Source: UBA5109 sp964606735 (GTDB lineage Bacteria; Pseudomonadota; Gammaproteobacteria; Pseudomonadales; Pseudohongiellaceae). Taken from it: a stretch of 64,000 bases of DNA. The notes under the pieces were generated by a model. It saw nothing but the letters and a program-made list of their open reading frames with translations, was not told the origin of the DNA and searched no databases. Below are positions 33,616 through 43,116 of the stretch, piece after piece. Position 1 is the stretch's first letter. Each line of letters opens with the position of its first letter. The translations under genes were made by a program, and so were the position numbers. The stretch spans positions 89,819 to 153,818 of the forward strand of contig CAZSHI010000001.1 of assembly GCA_964606735.1 (NCBI GenBank), in the 5' to 3' direction.

Positions 33616-34440
33616 TCAATTGCATTCAGTACAGAATATTTGTTTATCTTCCAGGCGTAAAGCCGTCAGGCAACGTCCCCAGACACACCCGGTATCAAGG
33701 GCATAAACATTTTCCATGTCAGTGACACCGTTCAGCGTTGCCCAGTGACCAAAGAGTATGCTTAAGTCTTTATTGAGTTTCTGGAACTGGTACCAGGGTT
33801 TGTAACCTTTGGGCGCAGTGTTTGCCCCCGTTTTTAACGCCAGATTCAGCTGTGCTTCCGGGTTACAGAAACGAATGCGCGTGAAATAATTGGTCAGTAC
33901 CCGCAGCCGTTTCATACCATCCAGTTCCTCGTGCCAGATATCGGGTTGGTCTCCATACATTTTGCTTAAAAATTTCTGATAGTTATCGCCTTGTAGAGCA
34001 TTTTCGATTTCGCTGGCATAGCCCAGTATCTGTTTGAGGCTCCAACCCGGGGCAAAACCGGCATGAACCATCAGAAAAGCTTCCTTGCCCCTGTCCGTTT
34101 TAAGGGTTTCGTGATGGATGATTGGCAAGTGCCTGACCCACTCACACAGTTCCTCGCAGTCTGGAGCATTCAGCAGCTTTTTCAAGGTCTTCTTTTTGCC
34201 GCCATCATGAGCTCCGGTGGACAGTGCCACAAAATGCAGATCGTGATTGCCCAGAACAGAGGTAAAGGCCGGCCCAAGCTCTTTCAGAAAACGCAAAGTA
34301 CGCAAGGAGTCAGGACCGCGATTGACCAGGTCGCCGACACACCAGAGTCTGTCGACAGTCGGGTCGAAGTTGATCTTGTCGAGCAGTTTTCTCAGGGGTT
34401 TGTAACAGCCCTGAATATCGCCAACTGCGTAAACAGCCAT
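33616..34440 (-). CDS. apaH: bis(5'-nucleosyl)-tetraphosphatase ApaH
   Basis: The 274-residue metallophosphatase has the motifs MAVYAVGDIQGCY, GDLVNRGPDSLRTL and SVLGNHDLHFVAL, which bind the two metals, and GHWATLNG near the C-terminus. It splits diadenosine tetraphosphate (Ap4A) into two ADP and also acts on capped RNA ends. It lies between cca and apaG in the conserved lptD-surA-pdxA-rsmA-apaG-apaH order, 26 bases after apaG. Confidence 0.97.
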   Translation of the reverse strand: MAVYAVGDIQGCYKPLRKLLDKINFDPTVDRLWCVGDLVNRGPDSLRTLRFLKELGPAFTSVLGNHDLHFVALSTGAHDGGKKKTLKKLLNAPDCEELCEWVRHLPIIHHETLKTDRGKEAFLMVHAGFAPGWSLKQILGYASEIENALQGDNYQKFLSKMYGDQPDIWHEELDGMKRLRVLTNYFTRIRFCNPEAQLNLALKTGANTAPKGYKPWYQFQKLNKDLSILFGHWATLNGVTDMENVYALDTGCVWGRCLTALRLEDKQIFCTECN

Positions 34441-34466
34441 CCTTATCTCCAGTGAGTCTTGAGTGA

Positions 34467-34856
34467 CTAGTGCAACATGTTCGGGGTAGCCAGGACAAAG
34501 GTCGGAATGACTGCCTCGAAGGTTTCACCATTTTCAGCCAGCATAGTATAGCTGCCTTTCATGTCACCTATATTGCCTTTGAGTATGGTTCCGCTGGAGT
34601 ATTGGAAATTTTCACCGGGCCTGATTTTAGGCTGCTGGCCGATAACCCCCTTGCCTTTGACTTCTTCCACCTGGTTATTCTGGTCGGTAATGATCCAATG
34701 ACGATGTAACAGTTGCACAGTATCCGCCCGCATGTTGTGGATAGTGATGGTATAGGAAAAGGCATGGGCATTATTCATGAGATCAGACTGATGCTCCAGA
34801 TAGCGGGTCTGTACACTTATCTTTATGCCGGAATTTTCAGTTACCTGCAGGTTCAT
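34467..34856 (-). CDS. apaG: ApaG domain protein
   Basis: The 129-residue protein has the beta-sandwich ApaG pattern: IKISVQTRYLEHQSD, FSYTITIHNMRADTVQLLHRHW, VKGKGVIGQQPKIRPGENFQYSSGTI and GDMKGSYTM near the C-terminus. It is linked to Co/Mg tolerance and Ap4A metabolism, but its activity is unclear. It sits between rsmA and apaH, 18 bases after rsmA, in the conserved operon. Confidence 0.96.
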   Translation of the reverse strand: MNLQVTENSGIKISVQTRYLEHQSDLMNNAHAFSYTITIHNMRADTVQLLHRHWIITDQNNQVEEVKGKGVIGQQPKIRPGENFQYSSGTILKGNIGDMKGSYTMLAENGETFEAVIPTFVLATPNMLH

Positions 34857-34874
34857 GTGCGTGGTTCGATCCGA

Positions 34875-35663
34875 TTATTTCTGTGCAAGCCAGCGGCAAA
34901 TTCTAACATAGTCTTGCAGTGACAGGTTCTCAGGACGCAGCCCTGGATCAATATCAAGAGCCTGCAGTTGTTCAGCCGAAACCAGCCCCTGCAGATTGTT
35001 ACGCAACGTCTTGCGGCGCTGGGCAAATGCCTGCCGCACTAAACTCTCCAGTTGCTTCGGATCCTCGAGCATGGTCTGTGGCTGGTTCCGTGGTCTCAGT
35101 CTGACGATCGCCGAAGTGACCTTGGGTGCGGGTGAAAATGCCAGCGGAGGGACCTCAAAGAGCTTTTCTACCTCACAGTAATACTGGCACATGATGCTAA
35201 GGCGTCCATACGCTTTGGAGCCGGGTGTGGCACGCATTCGCTCGACCACTTCTAACTGCAGCATGAACAACATATCGATAATGCCAGGCAGGTAGGCAAG
35301 TAAATGAAAAATCAGCGGCGTTGATATGTTGTAAGGGAGGTTGCCAATGATGCGTCCCGGATTTTCCGGCGACAGCAGGCTGTTGAAATCTAGCTGCAGG
35401 ACATCCTGTTCCAGTAGCCTGAAATTTGCCTGCCCACCGAAGGTCTGTTCAAGCAATGCTGCCAGGTCACGATCAATTTCAATGGCGGTAAGGTTTGCAC
35501 CGCTGTTTAGCAGAGCAGCGGTCAGGGCACCTTTGCCGGGGCCGATTTCAATGATCGACTGCTTGGCTTTGGGTCCCAAGGCATGAATGATCTGTTCAAT
35601 AATGGATTGGTCATGCAGAAAATTCTGGCCGAAACGTTTTCTGGCTCGATGCAGGCTTTTCAT
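34875..35663 (-). CDS. rsmA: 16S rRNA dimethyladenosine transferase RsmA (KsgA)
   Basis: The 262-residue methyltransferase dimethylates A1518 and A1519 of 16S rRNA. It starts RKRFGQNFLHD, shows the SAM-binding loop IEIGPGKGALTAALL, an acidic IEIDRDLA and the catalytic GNLPYNISTP (NLPY motif). The start shares one base with the pdxA stop (TGATG), giving translational coupling. Length is typical. Confidence 0.98.
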   Translation of the reverse strand: MKSLHRARKRFGQNFLHDQSIIEQIIHALGPKAKQSIIEIGPGKGALTAALLNSGANLTAIEIDRDLAALLEQTFGGQANFRLLEQDVLQLDFNSLLSPENPGRIIGNLPYNISTPLIFHLLAYLPGIIDMLFMLQLEVVERMRATPGSKAYGRLSIMCQYYCEVEKLFEVPPLAFSPAPKVTSAIVRLRPRNQPQTMLEDPKQLESLVRQAFAQRRKTLRNNLQGLVSAEQLQALDIDPGLRPENLSLQDYVRICRWLAQK

Positions 35664-36661
35664 CAGTTACTGGCTTGCATGCTGGCTGCCAGCTTGAAGG
35701 CCTGTAACAGACTGCTGAAGCTGGCTTTGCCGCTGCCAGCCAGATCAAGAGCTGTACCATGGTCCACAGAACTGCGGATGATCGGCAAACCCAGGGTAAT
35801 ATTGACAGCTTCCCCAAAACCACGCGATTTCAGAACCGGCAAACCCTGGTCATGATACATTGCCAGCACGGCATCGGCCGTTTGCAGGTATTTGGGGGTG
35901 AAAATCGTATCGGCGGGAAGGGGCCCCTGTAAGCGCATCCCCTGAGATTTCAGTTTCTCAATAATCGGCGCGATGATATCGATTTCTTCACGGCCCAGAT
36001 GTCCACTTTCACCGGCATGCGGATTGAGACCGCATACCAGAATGTGTGGCCGGGCAATGCCAAATTTGTCCTGCAGGTCACTGTGCAAAATACTGATCGT
36101 CTGACTTAAGGCTGCTTGATTGATTGCAGCCGGCACCTCGGCAAGCGGCAGATGAGTGGTGGCCAGCGCCACTCGTAAATCGGATGTTGCCAGCATCATG
36201 ACAACCTGCTCGCAGTGACAGCGCTCAGCCAGGTATTCCGTATGGCCACTAAACGCAATGCCAGCTTCATTGATAATGCTTTTTTGCACAGGTGCAGTCA
36301 CCATGGCATGAAATTTCCCGCTGAGACAGCCCTCGATTGCCCTGTCCAGGGTAGCAAGTACATAAGGGGCATTTTGTTTATTTAATTTCCCCGGCACTAC
36401 CGCTTCGGCAAGTCTGACCGATTCGACCCACAGGGCAGTTTGCTGAGGATTGAAGGCAGCGAAGGGTTTAATGTCGATACTCAATTCAAGTTGTCTGGCA
36501 CGCTCAGACAGTAAATCCGGGTCGGCGATCATAACCGGCACCGTATTGGCAAAGGCGGCATCCTGCTGCTGAATATAAACTTCCGCGAGGCGGAGGCAGA
36601 TATCCGGACCGATACCTGCAGGCTCACCTGTTGTGAGAGCAATAAAACGGGGCTGGCTAAT
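35663..36661 (-). CDS. pdxA: 4-hydroxythreonine-4-phosphate dehydrogenase PdxA, probable ATT start
   Basis: The frame carries PdxA throughout: ALTTGEPAGIGPD at about residues 7-19, NPHAGESGHLG, SGHTEYLAERCH and MYHDQGLPVLKSRGF. It makes vitamin B6 by oxidising 4-phosphohydroxythreonine. No ATG, GTG, TTG or CTG lies in frame upstream of the conserved N-terminus; the first standard start is GTG at 36541, after the essential GEPAGIGP block. I place the start at ATT (36661), 6 bases after a GGGAG ribosome-binding site, within the surA stop. That gives 332 residues, close to the family length. A frameshift or sequencing error is the alternative. Confidence 0.88.
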   Translation of the reverse strand: MSQPRFIALTTGEPAGIGPDICLRLAEVYIQQQDAAFANTVPVMIADPDLLSERARQLELSIDIKPFAAFNPQQTALWVESVRLAEAVVPGKLNKQNAPYVLATLDRAIEGCLSGKFHAMVTAPVQKSIINEAGIAFSGHTEYLAERCHCEQVVMMLATSDLRVALATTHLPLAEVPAAINQAALSQTISILHSDLQDKFGIARPHILVCGLNPHAGESGHLGREEIDIIAPIIEKLKSQGMRLQGPLPADTIFTPKYLQTADAVLAMYHDQGLPVLKSRGFGEAVNITLGLPIIRSSVDHGTALDLAGSGKASFSSLLQAFKLAASMQASN

Positions 36662-37931
36662 CGCCGTCTCCCAATTTTATGTTGATGTAGGCTGTGTCAC
36701 GTATTTCGCTGAGCCAGTTCTCCAACTCGGTGTCATATTTTCGATCACGAATAATCTGTTCAGCCTGGAAACGGCGGTTTTCATCGGTGACATCTTCCAC
36801 CCGGCGATCTAGTACCTGGGCAATGTGCCAGATACCTTCTACCTGGAAAGGATCTGAAATTTCATCAATCTCGAGTGTGTTAATGACCTGCTGGTAGTCT
36901 GGAGGTAACTGCCCTTCGGTCATCCAGTCAAGATCACCGCCGGACACCATGGTTCCGGGGTCATCTGTATATACCCGGGCGAGGTCGCCAAAATCCTCGC
37001 CATTTTCGATACGCTCATGCAGTTCATTGATTAATGATTCAGCCTGTTGGGGAGTACGGATTTCATTGGGGCGAATCTGGATATGGCGCAGATGGGTCTG
37101 ATTGACCTGCAGATCAGATCCTCCTCTTTTATCAACAATCTTGACGATATGGAAACCACTGTCACTGCGGAAAGGTTCGCTGACTTCACCGACAGCCAGA
37201 TCCGGTACCACCGGACGGAACATGGTTGGCAGGTTTTCCAGTTTACGCCAGCCGCTCAGGTCACCGCCACTGACAGGCATGCCAAGAATTTGTCCGGACG
37301 ATGCCAGCTGCAGAATATCTTCACCTTCCTGTATCTGCTGGTACAGCAAGTCAGCCAGTTCTTCCACCCGTTGATTTTGGCCGAGAGCGTCAAAGGGTAT
37401 CAGAATATGATTAACCCGGTATTCCGGTGCGATATCAATCTGCGCGGCTTCAGATCGTAAATAGTTTTCAACTTCCTGGCGGGTTATGGAGATACGAGCG
37501 TTAATCGCATTGCTCTGCAGATTATTGATCATTATGTCGCGGCGTATCTGCTCGCGAAAATCCTGATAGCCCCCTTCACTGTTCAGAATGTTGCGGAACT
37601 GATCAAATGTCATATTGTTTTGTTCGGCAATTGCGGTCAACGCCTGATTCAGCTGATTGTCGTTAACCCGAATACCGTTGTTAACAGCGAGTTGTAACTG
37701 AATGCTTTCAAGAATCAACTGATCGAGCACCAGCTCCTCAAGTTCAGCCCGCGGAGGCAGATTTCGACCCTGAGCATTTTGTGTAATGTTGAGCAGGCGT
37801 TCGCTGAATTCACTTTGCAAGATCACATCGTTATCAACCACCGCTATGACTTTGTCACTGAGCTGGGCGTGGACATGGAGTGCAGAGCTGCTCAGAGCCA
37901 GGCAGAGTAGTAATCTAATTGTTTTCAACAT
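36657..37931 (-). CDS. surA: periplasmic chaperone and peptidyl-prolyl isomerase SurA
   Basis: I chose the ATG at 37931, which opens a signal peptide ending at SSSALHVHAQ. The 424-residue protein has the N-terminal chaperone domain (LSDKVIAVVDNDVILQSEF), two parvulin domains (the first near YRVNHILIPF, the second near QTHLRHIQIRP and DWMTEGQLPPDY), and a C-terminal helix. It folds outer-membrane proteins. Its start lies 17 bases inside lptD, so the two are coupled, and its stop overlaps the proposed pdxA start. Conserved order lptD-surA-pdxA-rsmA. Confidence 0.97.
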   Translation of the reverse strand: MLKTIRLLLCLALSSSALHVHAQLSDKVIAVVDNDVILQSEFSERLLNITQNAQGRNLPPRAELEELVLDQLILESIQLQLAVNNGIRVNDNQLNQALTAIAEQNNMTFDQFRNILNSEGGYQDFREQIRRDIMINNLQSNAINARISITRQEVENYLRSEAAQIDIAPEYRVNHILIPFDALGQNQRVEELADLLYQQIQEGEDILQLASSGQILGMPVSGGDLSGWRKLENLPTMFRPVVPDLAVGEVSEPFRSDSGFHIVKIVDKRGGSDLQVNQTHLRHIQIRPNEIRTPQQAESLINELHERIENGEDFGDLARVYTDDPGTMVSGGDLDWMTEGQLPPDYQQVINTLEIDEISDPFQVEGIWHIAQVLDRRVEDVTDENRRFQAEQIIRDRKYDTELENWLSEIRDTAYINIKLGDGD

Positions 37932-40359
37932 AATTCTTAAAGCCGGAAATACTGTTACCAATTAATGAGTCAATACTATTACCTAGGATGTTTCCCAGGC
38001 CTTTTAGTTCAAATTGTATAAAAATTCCGTTATTTTCGCGCACGAAATTTCCGCTTAAATCGGTGTTGTCTGCCCAGCGGCGTGCAATTACCCGCAAATC
38101 CCAGCAACACGAGCTGTAGGCCAGCCCAATGATGGATTCCAGATCACGGCTGTTGGCATGATCGTAATTCCAGCGTGCGATGAGTCCCAGGTTGTCTGAA
38201 ATTGGCCATAGCGCTGAAATATCAGTTTGCTTGATCAAACCCGGAATATTCGTGCTATCGCGGTAGCGATAACTGATATTCAGGAGCTGATTTATATCAG
38301 ATTGATAACGGAATTGAAAACTTGTCGAATCAATGTCATTGCTGTCCTGACTCCATTCCCGCAAGAGGCCAAGACGCCAGTTTTCGTTAAATTGATAATT
38401 AAATTGAGTTATCAGTGCCGAGCTGGAGGACTGTCTGTTTGCCGTCAGACTTGTCAGTCCCACGCGGCGGTCTTCAAAATAGAATATCTGTCCCAGACTC
38501 AGGCTGGCCTTTTGCTGCCCCTGCGGATCAAGAAAACGGCTCGTGAATGCAAGCGTCAGTTGATTGGCGTCAGCAATACGGTCACGTCCACTAAAGCGGT
38601 TTTCACGAAACAGCTGGTTAAAACCTGAGCTTAAATCAGCGGTATCGAAGAGGGGGATATCATTCTGATTTTCATAATCACGGTAAAGATAGAAAATCCG
38701 GGGTTCCAGCGTCTGTTGATAATCAGTACCGCGAACTTGCACAGGGCGTTCGAAAATCAGTCCGCTGTCAAAACTGCCCATGGCGATACCCCGGTCAATT
38801 GTATCGGGCTTGCCGTTTGCCTGCTCATCAAGCCGGTATTGTGTATAGTCATAGCCGATAGAGGGAATGGCAAAAATCCCGGGTTTCTGCCAGCGCCAGG
38901 ACAGACGAGGTGAGAGGGATAAGCGCTGACCCTTGAGTAGGGCTCCATTGTCAATCTGAGCCTGGTTCAGCAGCGCGGCGTTCAGGTTGCGGTCAAAATA
39001 GACGTATTCAGAGGGCAATTGATAGTGCCAGTTTTGGGTGATATCTCCGGCATAATTTATGTTAATGCGTGGCAACGCAGAATAAGGCTTGCTCAGATCA
39101 TTGAGACCAGGGTCGATCTGCTGAAAACTTTGCAGAGCCGCTTTGAGTTGCAGATTATCCTGTCGGTAGGCCAACTCACCATGACGGTACAGGTAGCTGC
39201 GGGTAGTATCATTCAGGCCCTGTGAACCAAAGTCCTGGAAGTAATCAAAATCACTGATTGCTGAGAAATTGGCCTGCGCGGTCCAGCGCTCACTGAAGGC
39301 AGCGGATCCCTGATAATTTATCTGCCAGCGCTTGGCCTGAGGAGGGCTTTGTGTCCCGGGCAGGTTCAAGGTGCTGGGATCATATTGCGCATCATCATGC
39401 AGGTAGCTCAGGTTTATCTGGCTATTGGTATCACTGCCCAGATATCTGCTTTCCAGACCCATCATCAGCCCTCGCTCACTCATCAGACGCGGGCTGAGGG
39501 TGGCATCAAAATTCGGTGCCAGGTTGAAATAGTAGGGCTGCTCGTAATCAAAGCCACCCTCACGAGTAGAACCGATACTTGGGTAGAGTAAGCCAGAACT
39601 GCGCTCTTCATTAATGGGAAAGCTGATATAGGGTGTGTAAAAAAGCGGGATATTCTTGACTCGCAAGACAATGTTGCGACCGCTGCCGCGGCCGCTATTC
39701 TGATCCAGCTCAATCGTTTCACCGGCAAGTAACCAGGTGTCATCACCAGGTTCACAGACTGTATAGGTCCCCTCATTGATGATTAACAGGTTTTGATTTT
39801 GATTGAATATAAGTTGATCAGCGCTGCCTCTGGCGGCAAGCTCATGCAGGACATAAGAGGTGTTCTGCAATTCAGAGTAAGCGTTTGTGGTGTTGACGCT
39901 GGCAGCGGTAGCGCCAATACTGAGCCCGCTCTGGCGCAGCCGTATATTTCCTCTCAGTTCCACAATGCCCGCCAGCTTGTCGACAATGCCCTGGTCTGCC
40001 TGCAGCCAAGTATCGGTAAAACGAATGTCGATACCCCCGTCAATCAGAGCCTGCTGATTATTGCCATCAAATTCACCATGAGCGGCTGCAACCTTAACAG
40101 AACCGTCGCTGATGGCTGCAGGCTGCTGAGGATTGATGTATATACCGCAACAGGCTTCGTCGGCAGTATCGCGTAGTTGCGGTGGCAGCTCAGCAAGAGG
40201 AACCCAGTTTTCAGCGGCAACATTCGGCGGCTGTAGCGACTCCTCCGCTTGCTGTGCCAGCAGGTAAGCCGGAGCCGTTAGCCAGAGGAGTGCAGTTATG
40301 GGAATGATAGAATAGCTTGTTTTAAAAGGAAAAAAAGGCCCCTTGGCTTTGCAGGTCAC
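37915..40359 (-). CDS. lptD: LPS-assembly protein LptD
   Basis: The 814-residue outer-membrane beta-barrel inserts LPS at the outer leaflet with LptE. It has a signal peptide (LLWLTAPAYLLAQ), a paired Cys near the N-terminus (ACCGIYINP, about residue 70), an OstA jellyroll (GDIRF-like IDGGIDIRFTDTW, ADQGIVDKLAG) and a long barrel. The late SSCCWDLRVIARRW holds the second Cys pair that forms the required disulfides. It overlaps surA by 17 bases and is divergent from amgK. Confidence 0.97.
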   Translation of the reverse strand: MTCKAKGPFFPFKTSYSIIPITALLWLTAPAYLLAQQAEESLQPPNVAAENWVPLAELPPQLRDTADEACCGIYINPQQPAAISDGSVKVAAAHGEFDGNNQQALIDGGIDIRFTDTWLQADQGIVDKLAGIVELRGNIRLRQSGLSIGATAASVNTTNAYSELQNTSYVLHELAARGSADQLIFNQNQNLLIINEGTYTVCEPGDDTWLLAGETIELDQNSGRGSGRNIVLRVKNIPLFYTPYISFPINEERSSGLLYPSIGSTREGGFDYEQPYYFNLAPNFDATLSPRLMSERGLMMGLESRYLGSDTNSQINLSYLHDDAQYDPSTLNLPGTQSPPQAKRWQINYQGSAAFSERWTAQANFSAISDFDYFQDFGSQGLNDTTRSYLYRHGELAYRQDNLQLKAALQSFQQIDPGLNDLSKPYSALPRININYAGDITQNWHYQLPSEYVYFDRNLNAALLNQAQIDNGALLKGQRLSLSPRLSWRWQKPGIFAIPSIGYDYTQYRLDEQANGKPDTIDRGIAMGSFDSGLIFERPVQVRGTDYQQTLEPRIFYLYRDYENQNDIPLFDTADLSSGFNQLFRENRFSGRDRIADANQLTLAFTSRFLDPQGQQKASLSLGQIFYFEDRRVGLTSLTANRQSSSSALITQFNYQFNENWRLGLLREWSQDSNDIDSTSFQFRYQSDINQLLNISYRYRDSTNIPGLIKQTDISALWPISDNLGLIARWNYDHANSRDLESIIGLAYSSCCWDLRVIARRWADNTDLSGNFVRENNGIFIQFELKGLGNILGNSIDSLIGNSISGFKNYVENN

Positions 40360-40436
40360 TTCTCAAATCCGGGTTGTAAAGGCATAATGGATTGTAATTA
40401 CTCTTCTAAGTCTAAACAAGGGAAGCACCGTCCAGC

Positions 40437-41522
40437 ATGAGCTCGACTTACGACGACTATGGTAGTCGCACCGATGGCTTGCATGCCTGGTTTCGTCACA
40501 TACTCCCACGCTTATCAGCGCAGCACAGCATTGAGGCATTCGAGATCAAACTGATCCAGGGTGATGCCAGCTTCCGGCGCTATTTCCGGGCAAGAGCGGG
40601 GACAGAAAGTTTTATTCTGGTTGATGCGCCACCACAGCAAGAGGACAGCCGACCCTTTATTCAGATCACCAGACTTTACCAGGGTGCAGGTGTCAGGGTT
40701 CCAGAAATACATGAAGCTGATATGGATCAGGGATACCTTTGCCTGAGCGATTTTGGTGATGTCCTACTTTGGGAAAAACTGAACAGTGCCCAGCAAAGGA
40801 AAAGCGCCATTGAGGACGCTGGTGCACTTTATCAGCAGGCATTTGAACAGTTACACAAGATCCAGTCGATACCGGTAAAAGGCAATTTGCCGGATTATTC
40901 GGTACAGCGCCTGAACGATGAAATGCAGCTTTTCAGTCACTGGTTCTGTGAAAAATTGCTGGGTCTGAAGCTGAGCCTGGTTTCAGAAAAAATACTGTCG
41001 CAATGTTTTGCCAGTCTGCGCGAATCAGCGCTGGCTCAGACGCAGGTAAGTGTTCATCGGGATTACCATTCGCGTAACCTGATGCTCCTGGCAGATGGCA
41101 GTTTGGGAGTTATCGATTATCAGGATGCGGTGATAGGGCCGCTGAGTTATGACCTGGTATCCTTGTTGAAGGATTGTTATATCGCCTGGCCGAGGGAACA
41201 AGTGCTGAGTTGGGCTGATATCTATTTTCAGCAGATAAAGCCAGAATTAGCAGGTGAGCTTTCGGCAAGTGAATTTATCCGAGACTTTGAGTTGATGGGA
41301 GTACAGCGGCATCTGAAAGCCATCGGCATTTTTGCGCGTCTGTATTTACGAGACCAGAAAATTAATTATCTTGGGGACATCCCCAGAACCCTGGCCTACT
41401 TGAGTGAGTTAAAGGGAAAGTATACTCAAGTCGATGATTTCCTGCACTGGCTGGACGACGAAGTGGTACAGGATATCGAAGATAAAATTCTTGCTGCCAC
41501 AGCAAGGGAGTCATCACATTGA
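40437..41522 (+). CDS. amgK: N-acetylmuramate/N-acetylglucosamine kinase AmgK
   Basis: The 361-residue sugar kinase has the aminoglycoside-phosphotransferase fold: FILVDAPPQQEDSRPF for the nucleotide loop, YLCLSDFGDVLLW, and the catalytic VHRDYHSRNLML followed by GVIDYQDAVIGPLSYDL. In Pseudomonas AmgK phosphorylates MurNAc at the anomeric carbon in the cell-wall recycling route that feeds UDP-MurNAc. It overlaps murU by 4 bases, confirming the pathway, and is divergent from lptD. Confidence 0.93.
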   Translation: MSSTYDDYGSRTDGLHAWFRHILPRLSAQHSIEAFEIKLIQGDASFRRYFRARAGTESFILVDAPPQQEDSRPFIQITRLYQGAGVRVPEIHEADMDQGYLCLSDFGDVLLWEKLNSAQQRKSAIEDAGALYQQAFEQLHKIQSIPVKGNLPDYSVQRLNDEMQLFSHWFCEKLLGLKLSLVSEKILSQCFASLRESALAQTQVSVHRDYHSRNLMLLADGSLGVIDYQDAVIGPLSYDLVSLLKDCYIAWPREQVLSWADIYFQQIKPELAGELSASEFIRDFELMGVQRHLKAIGIFARLYLRDQKINYLGDIPRTLAYLSELKGKYTQVDDFLHWLDDEVVQDIEDKILAATARESSH

Positions 41523-42223
41523 AGGCAATGATTCTGGCTGCTGGCAGAGGTGAGCGTATGCGGCCCCTGACGGATCAAACCCCCAAGCCTTTATTACAGA
41601 TTGCGGGCAAAGCACTGATTGAGTATCACCTGGAGCGACTGGCTGAGGCAGGATTTAATGAAATCATCATTAACCATGCCTGGCTGGGACAGCAAATAGA
41701 AGAGACGCTCGAAGATGGTGCCAGCTATGGCCTCAGCATTCGCTATTCAGCGGAAGCAGAAGCGCTTGAAACTGCTGGAGGTATTATCAAGGCCTTGCCC
41801 ATGCTGGGGACTGCCCCCTTCTTGCTGGTCAATGGAGACATATGGACCGATTACCCTTTTTCCCGTTTGCGGGAAAAATCAGCCATGCAGGAACTGGCAC
41901 ATCTGGTACTGGTTGATAACCCGCCTCAACATCCGCAGGGCGACTATCACTTACAGGAAGACAAACGCGTGTGTGTGAGAGAAAGCGAGGGCGGAGGCGG
42001 AGGCAAAAAGGCGCTGACCTATAGCGGAATTGCCGTCATTCATCCGCAACTTCTGGATGGTATCGAGGCGGGCAAATTAGCTCTGGCTCCCGTCTGGGAA
42101 GCCCTCATGCCGGATGGCAGGATCACCGGTGAGTACTACACCGGGCAGTGGTTTGATATTGGCACTGTTGAACGTTTACAACAACTGGAAGCACAGCTGC
42201 TTGCCAATGCGCAGCAGGCTTGA
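41519..42223 (+). CDS. murU: N-acetylmuramate alpha-1-phosphate uridylyltransferase MurU
   Basis: The 234-residue nucleotidyltransferase begins KAMILAAGRGERMRPLTD, the sugar-nucleotide loop, and has PKPLLQIAGKALIEYHL, AGGIIKALPML and PFLLVNGDIW. It makes UDP-MurNAc from MurNAc-1-phosphate, bypassing fosfomycin-sensitive MurA. The start is a TTG at 41519, overlapping the amgK stop by 4 bases (TTGA); an ATG at 41528 would cut the conserved start. A glycine run (GGGGG) sits at about residue 157-161. Confidence 0.93.
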   Translation: MKAMILAAGRGERMRPLTDQTPKPLLQIAGKALIEYHLERLAEAGFNEIIINHAWLGQQIEETLEDGASYGLSIRYSAEAEALETAGGIIKALPMLGTAPFLLVNGDIWTDYPFSRLREKSAMQELAHLVLVDNPPQHPQGDYHLQEDKRVCVRESEGGGGGKKALTYSGIAVIHPQLLDGIEAGKLALAPVWEALMPDGRITGEYYTGQWFDIGTVERLQQLEAQLLANAQQA

Positions 42224-43071
42224 ACGAGGTGAAGGTGAAAAAGAAATTTCAGGAAGTGGACCGGCAAAAGCGACGTCGACCAGGGCATCTGTTTCCCGAT
42301 GCTGCAGAAGACCGTTTGTATGCGCAACATCATATCGCGCCACCCGATGCCGAGAAGCAGATTAATTCTCCGTCCTACCGGCTCGCCTTTGATGATATCG
42401 ATTACCTGCTGGAGGATGCCCAGCGCCCTGTACGCATGCAATTGGAACTGGCCAAACCAGAATCTGTCATGAAAGAACATGGCATTGAGCATACGGTTGT
42501 CATTTTCGGCAGTGCCCGCATGGATGCCAGCAGCCCCTATTACCAACAGGCGAAGGAAATGGCAGCCAGGATCAGCGAGATGTCCGGTAAAGATTCCTGT
42601 CCCGATTTGTATGTGGTTACTGGTGGGGGGCCGGGAATTATGGAAGCCGCCAATCGGGGAGCCAGTGAGGCGGGCTCTCAATCGATTGGCCTGAATATTG
42701 TGCTGCCCCACGAGCAGTATCCCAACTCCTTTATAACGCCGGAACTGTGTTTCCGTTTTCACTACTTTGCCATGCGCAAGTTGCATTTTCTGTTAAGAGC
42801 GCGTGCAATTGTGGTCTTTCCAGGCGGTTTTGGAACTCTGGATGAACTTTTTGAATCCCTGACCCTGGTGCAGACAGGGAAAATTGAGGCCTTGCCCATA
42901 TTGCTTTTCGGCAGGGAGTACTGGCAGCGCCTGATCAATTTTGATGTTTTGCTTGAAGAAGGCATGGTCAGCAAAGAAGATATGGAGTGCTTTGAATTCG
43001 TCGATGACATTGATGAGGCCTGGGAAATTATCAGGCTCTCACTGGTTGATGAGCAGGACAGCCCTGCCTAA
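42220..43071 (+). CDS. LOG-family (TIGR00730-like) nucleotide-binding protein
   Basis: This 283-residue protein has VTGGGPGIMEAANRGA and FPGGFGTLDELFE, the two phosphate-binding motifs of LOG lysine-decarboxylase-like proteins (PGGxGTxxE), and a Lys/Arg-rich N-terminus. LOG proteins release cytokinin-like bases from nucleoside monophosphates in plants and some bacteria; the longer bacterial members with this N-terminal extension are better regarded as nucleotide-5'-monophosphate glycosidases (PpnN-type). The start is uncertain: the TTG at 42220 overlaps the murU stop, and GTG codons at 42229 and 42235 are possible. Confidence 0.88.
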   Translation: MNEVKVKKKFQEVDRQKRRRPGHLFPDAAEDRLYAQHHIAPPDAEKQINSPSYRLAFDDIDYLLEDAQRPVRMQLELAKPESVMKEHGIEHTVVIFGSARMDASSPYYQQAKEMAARISEMSGKDSCPDLYVVTGGGPGIMEAANRGASEAGSQSIGLNIVLPHEQYPNSFITPELCFRFHYFAMRKLHFLLRARAIVVFPGGFGTLDELFESLTLVQTGKIEALPILLFGREYWQRLINFDVLLEEGMVSKEDMECFEFVDDIDEAWEIIRLSLVDEQDSPA

Positions 43072-43116
43072 ACCTTGTACAATGCGCGTCTGATTTCATC
43101 CGCCAGGTAGGCAGTA

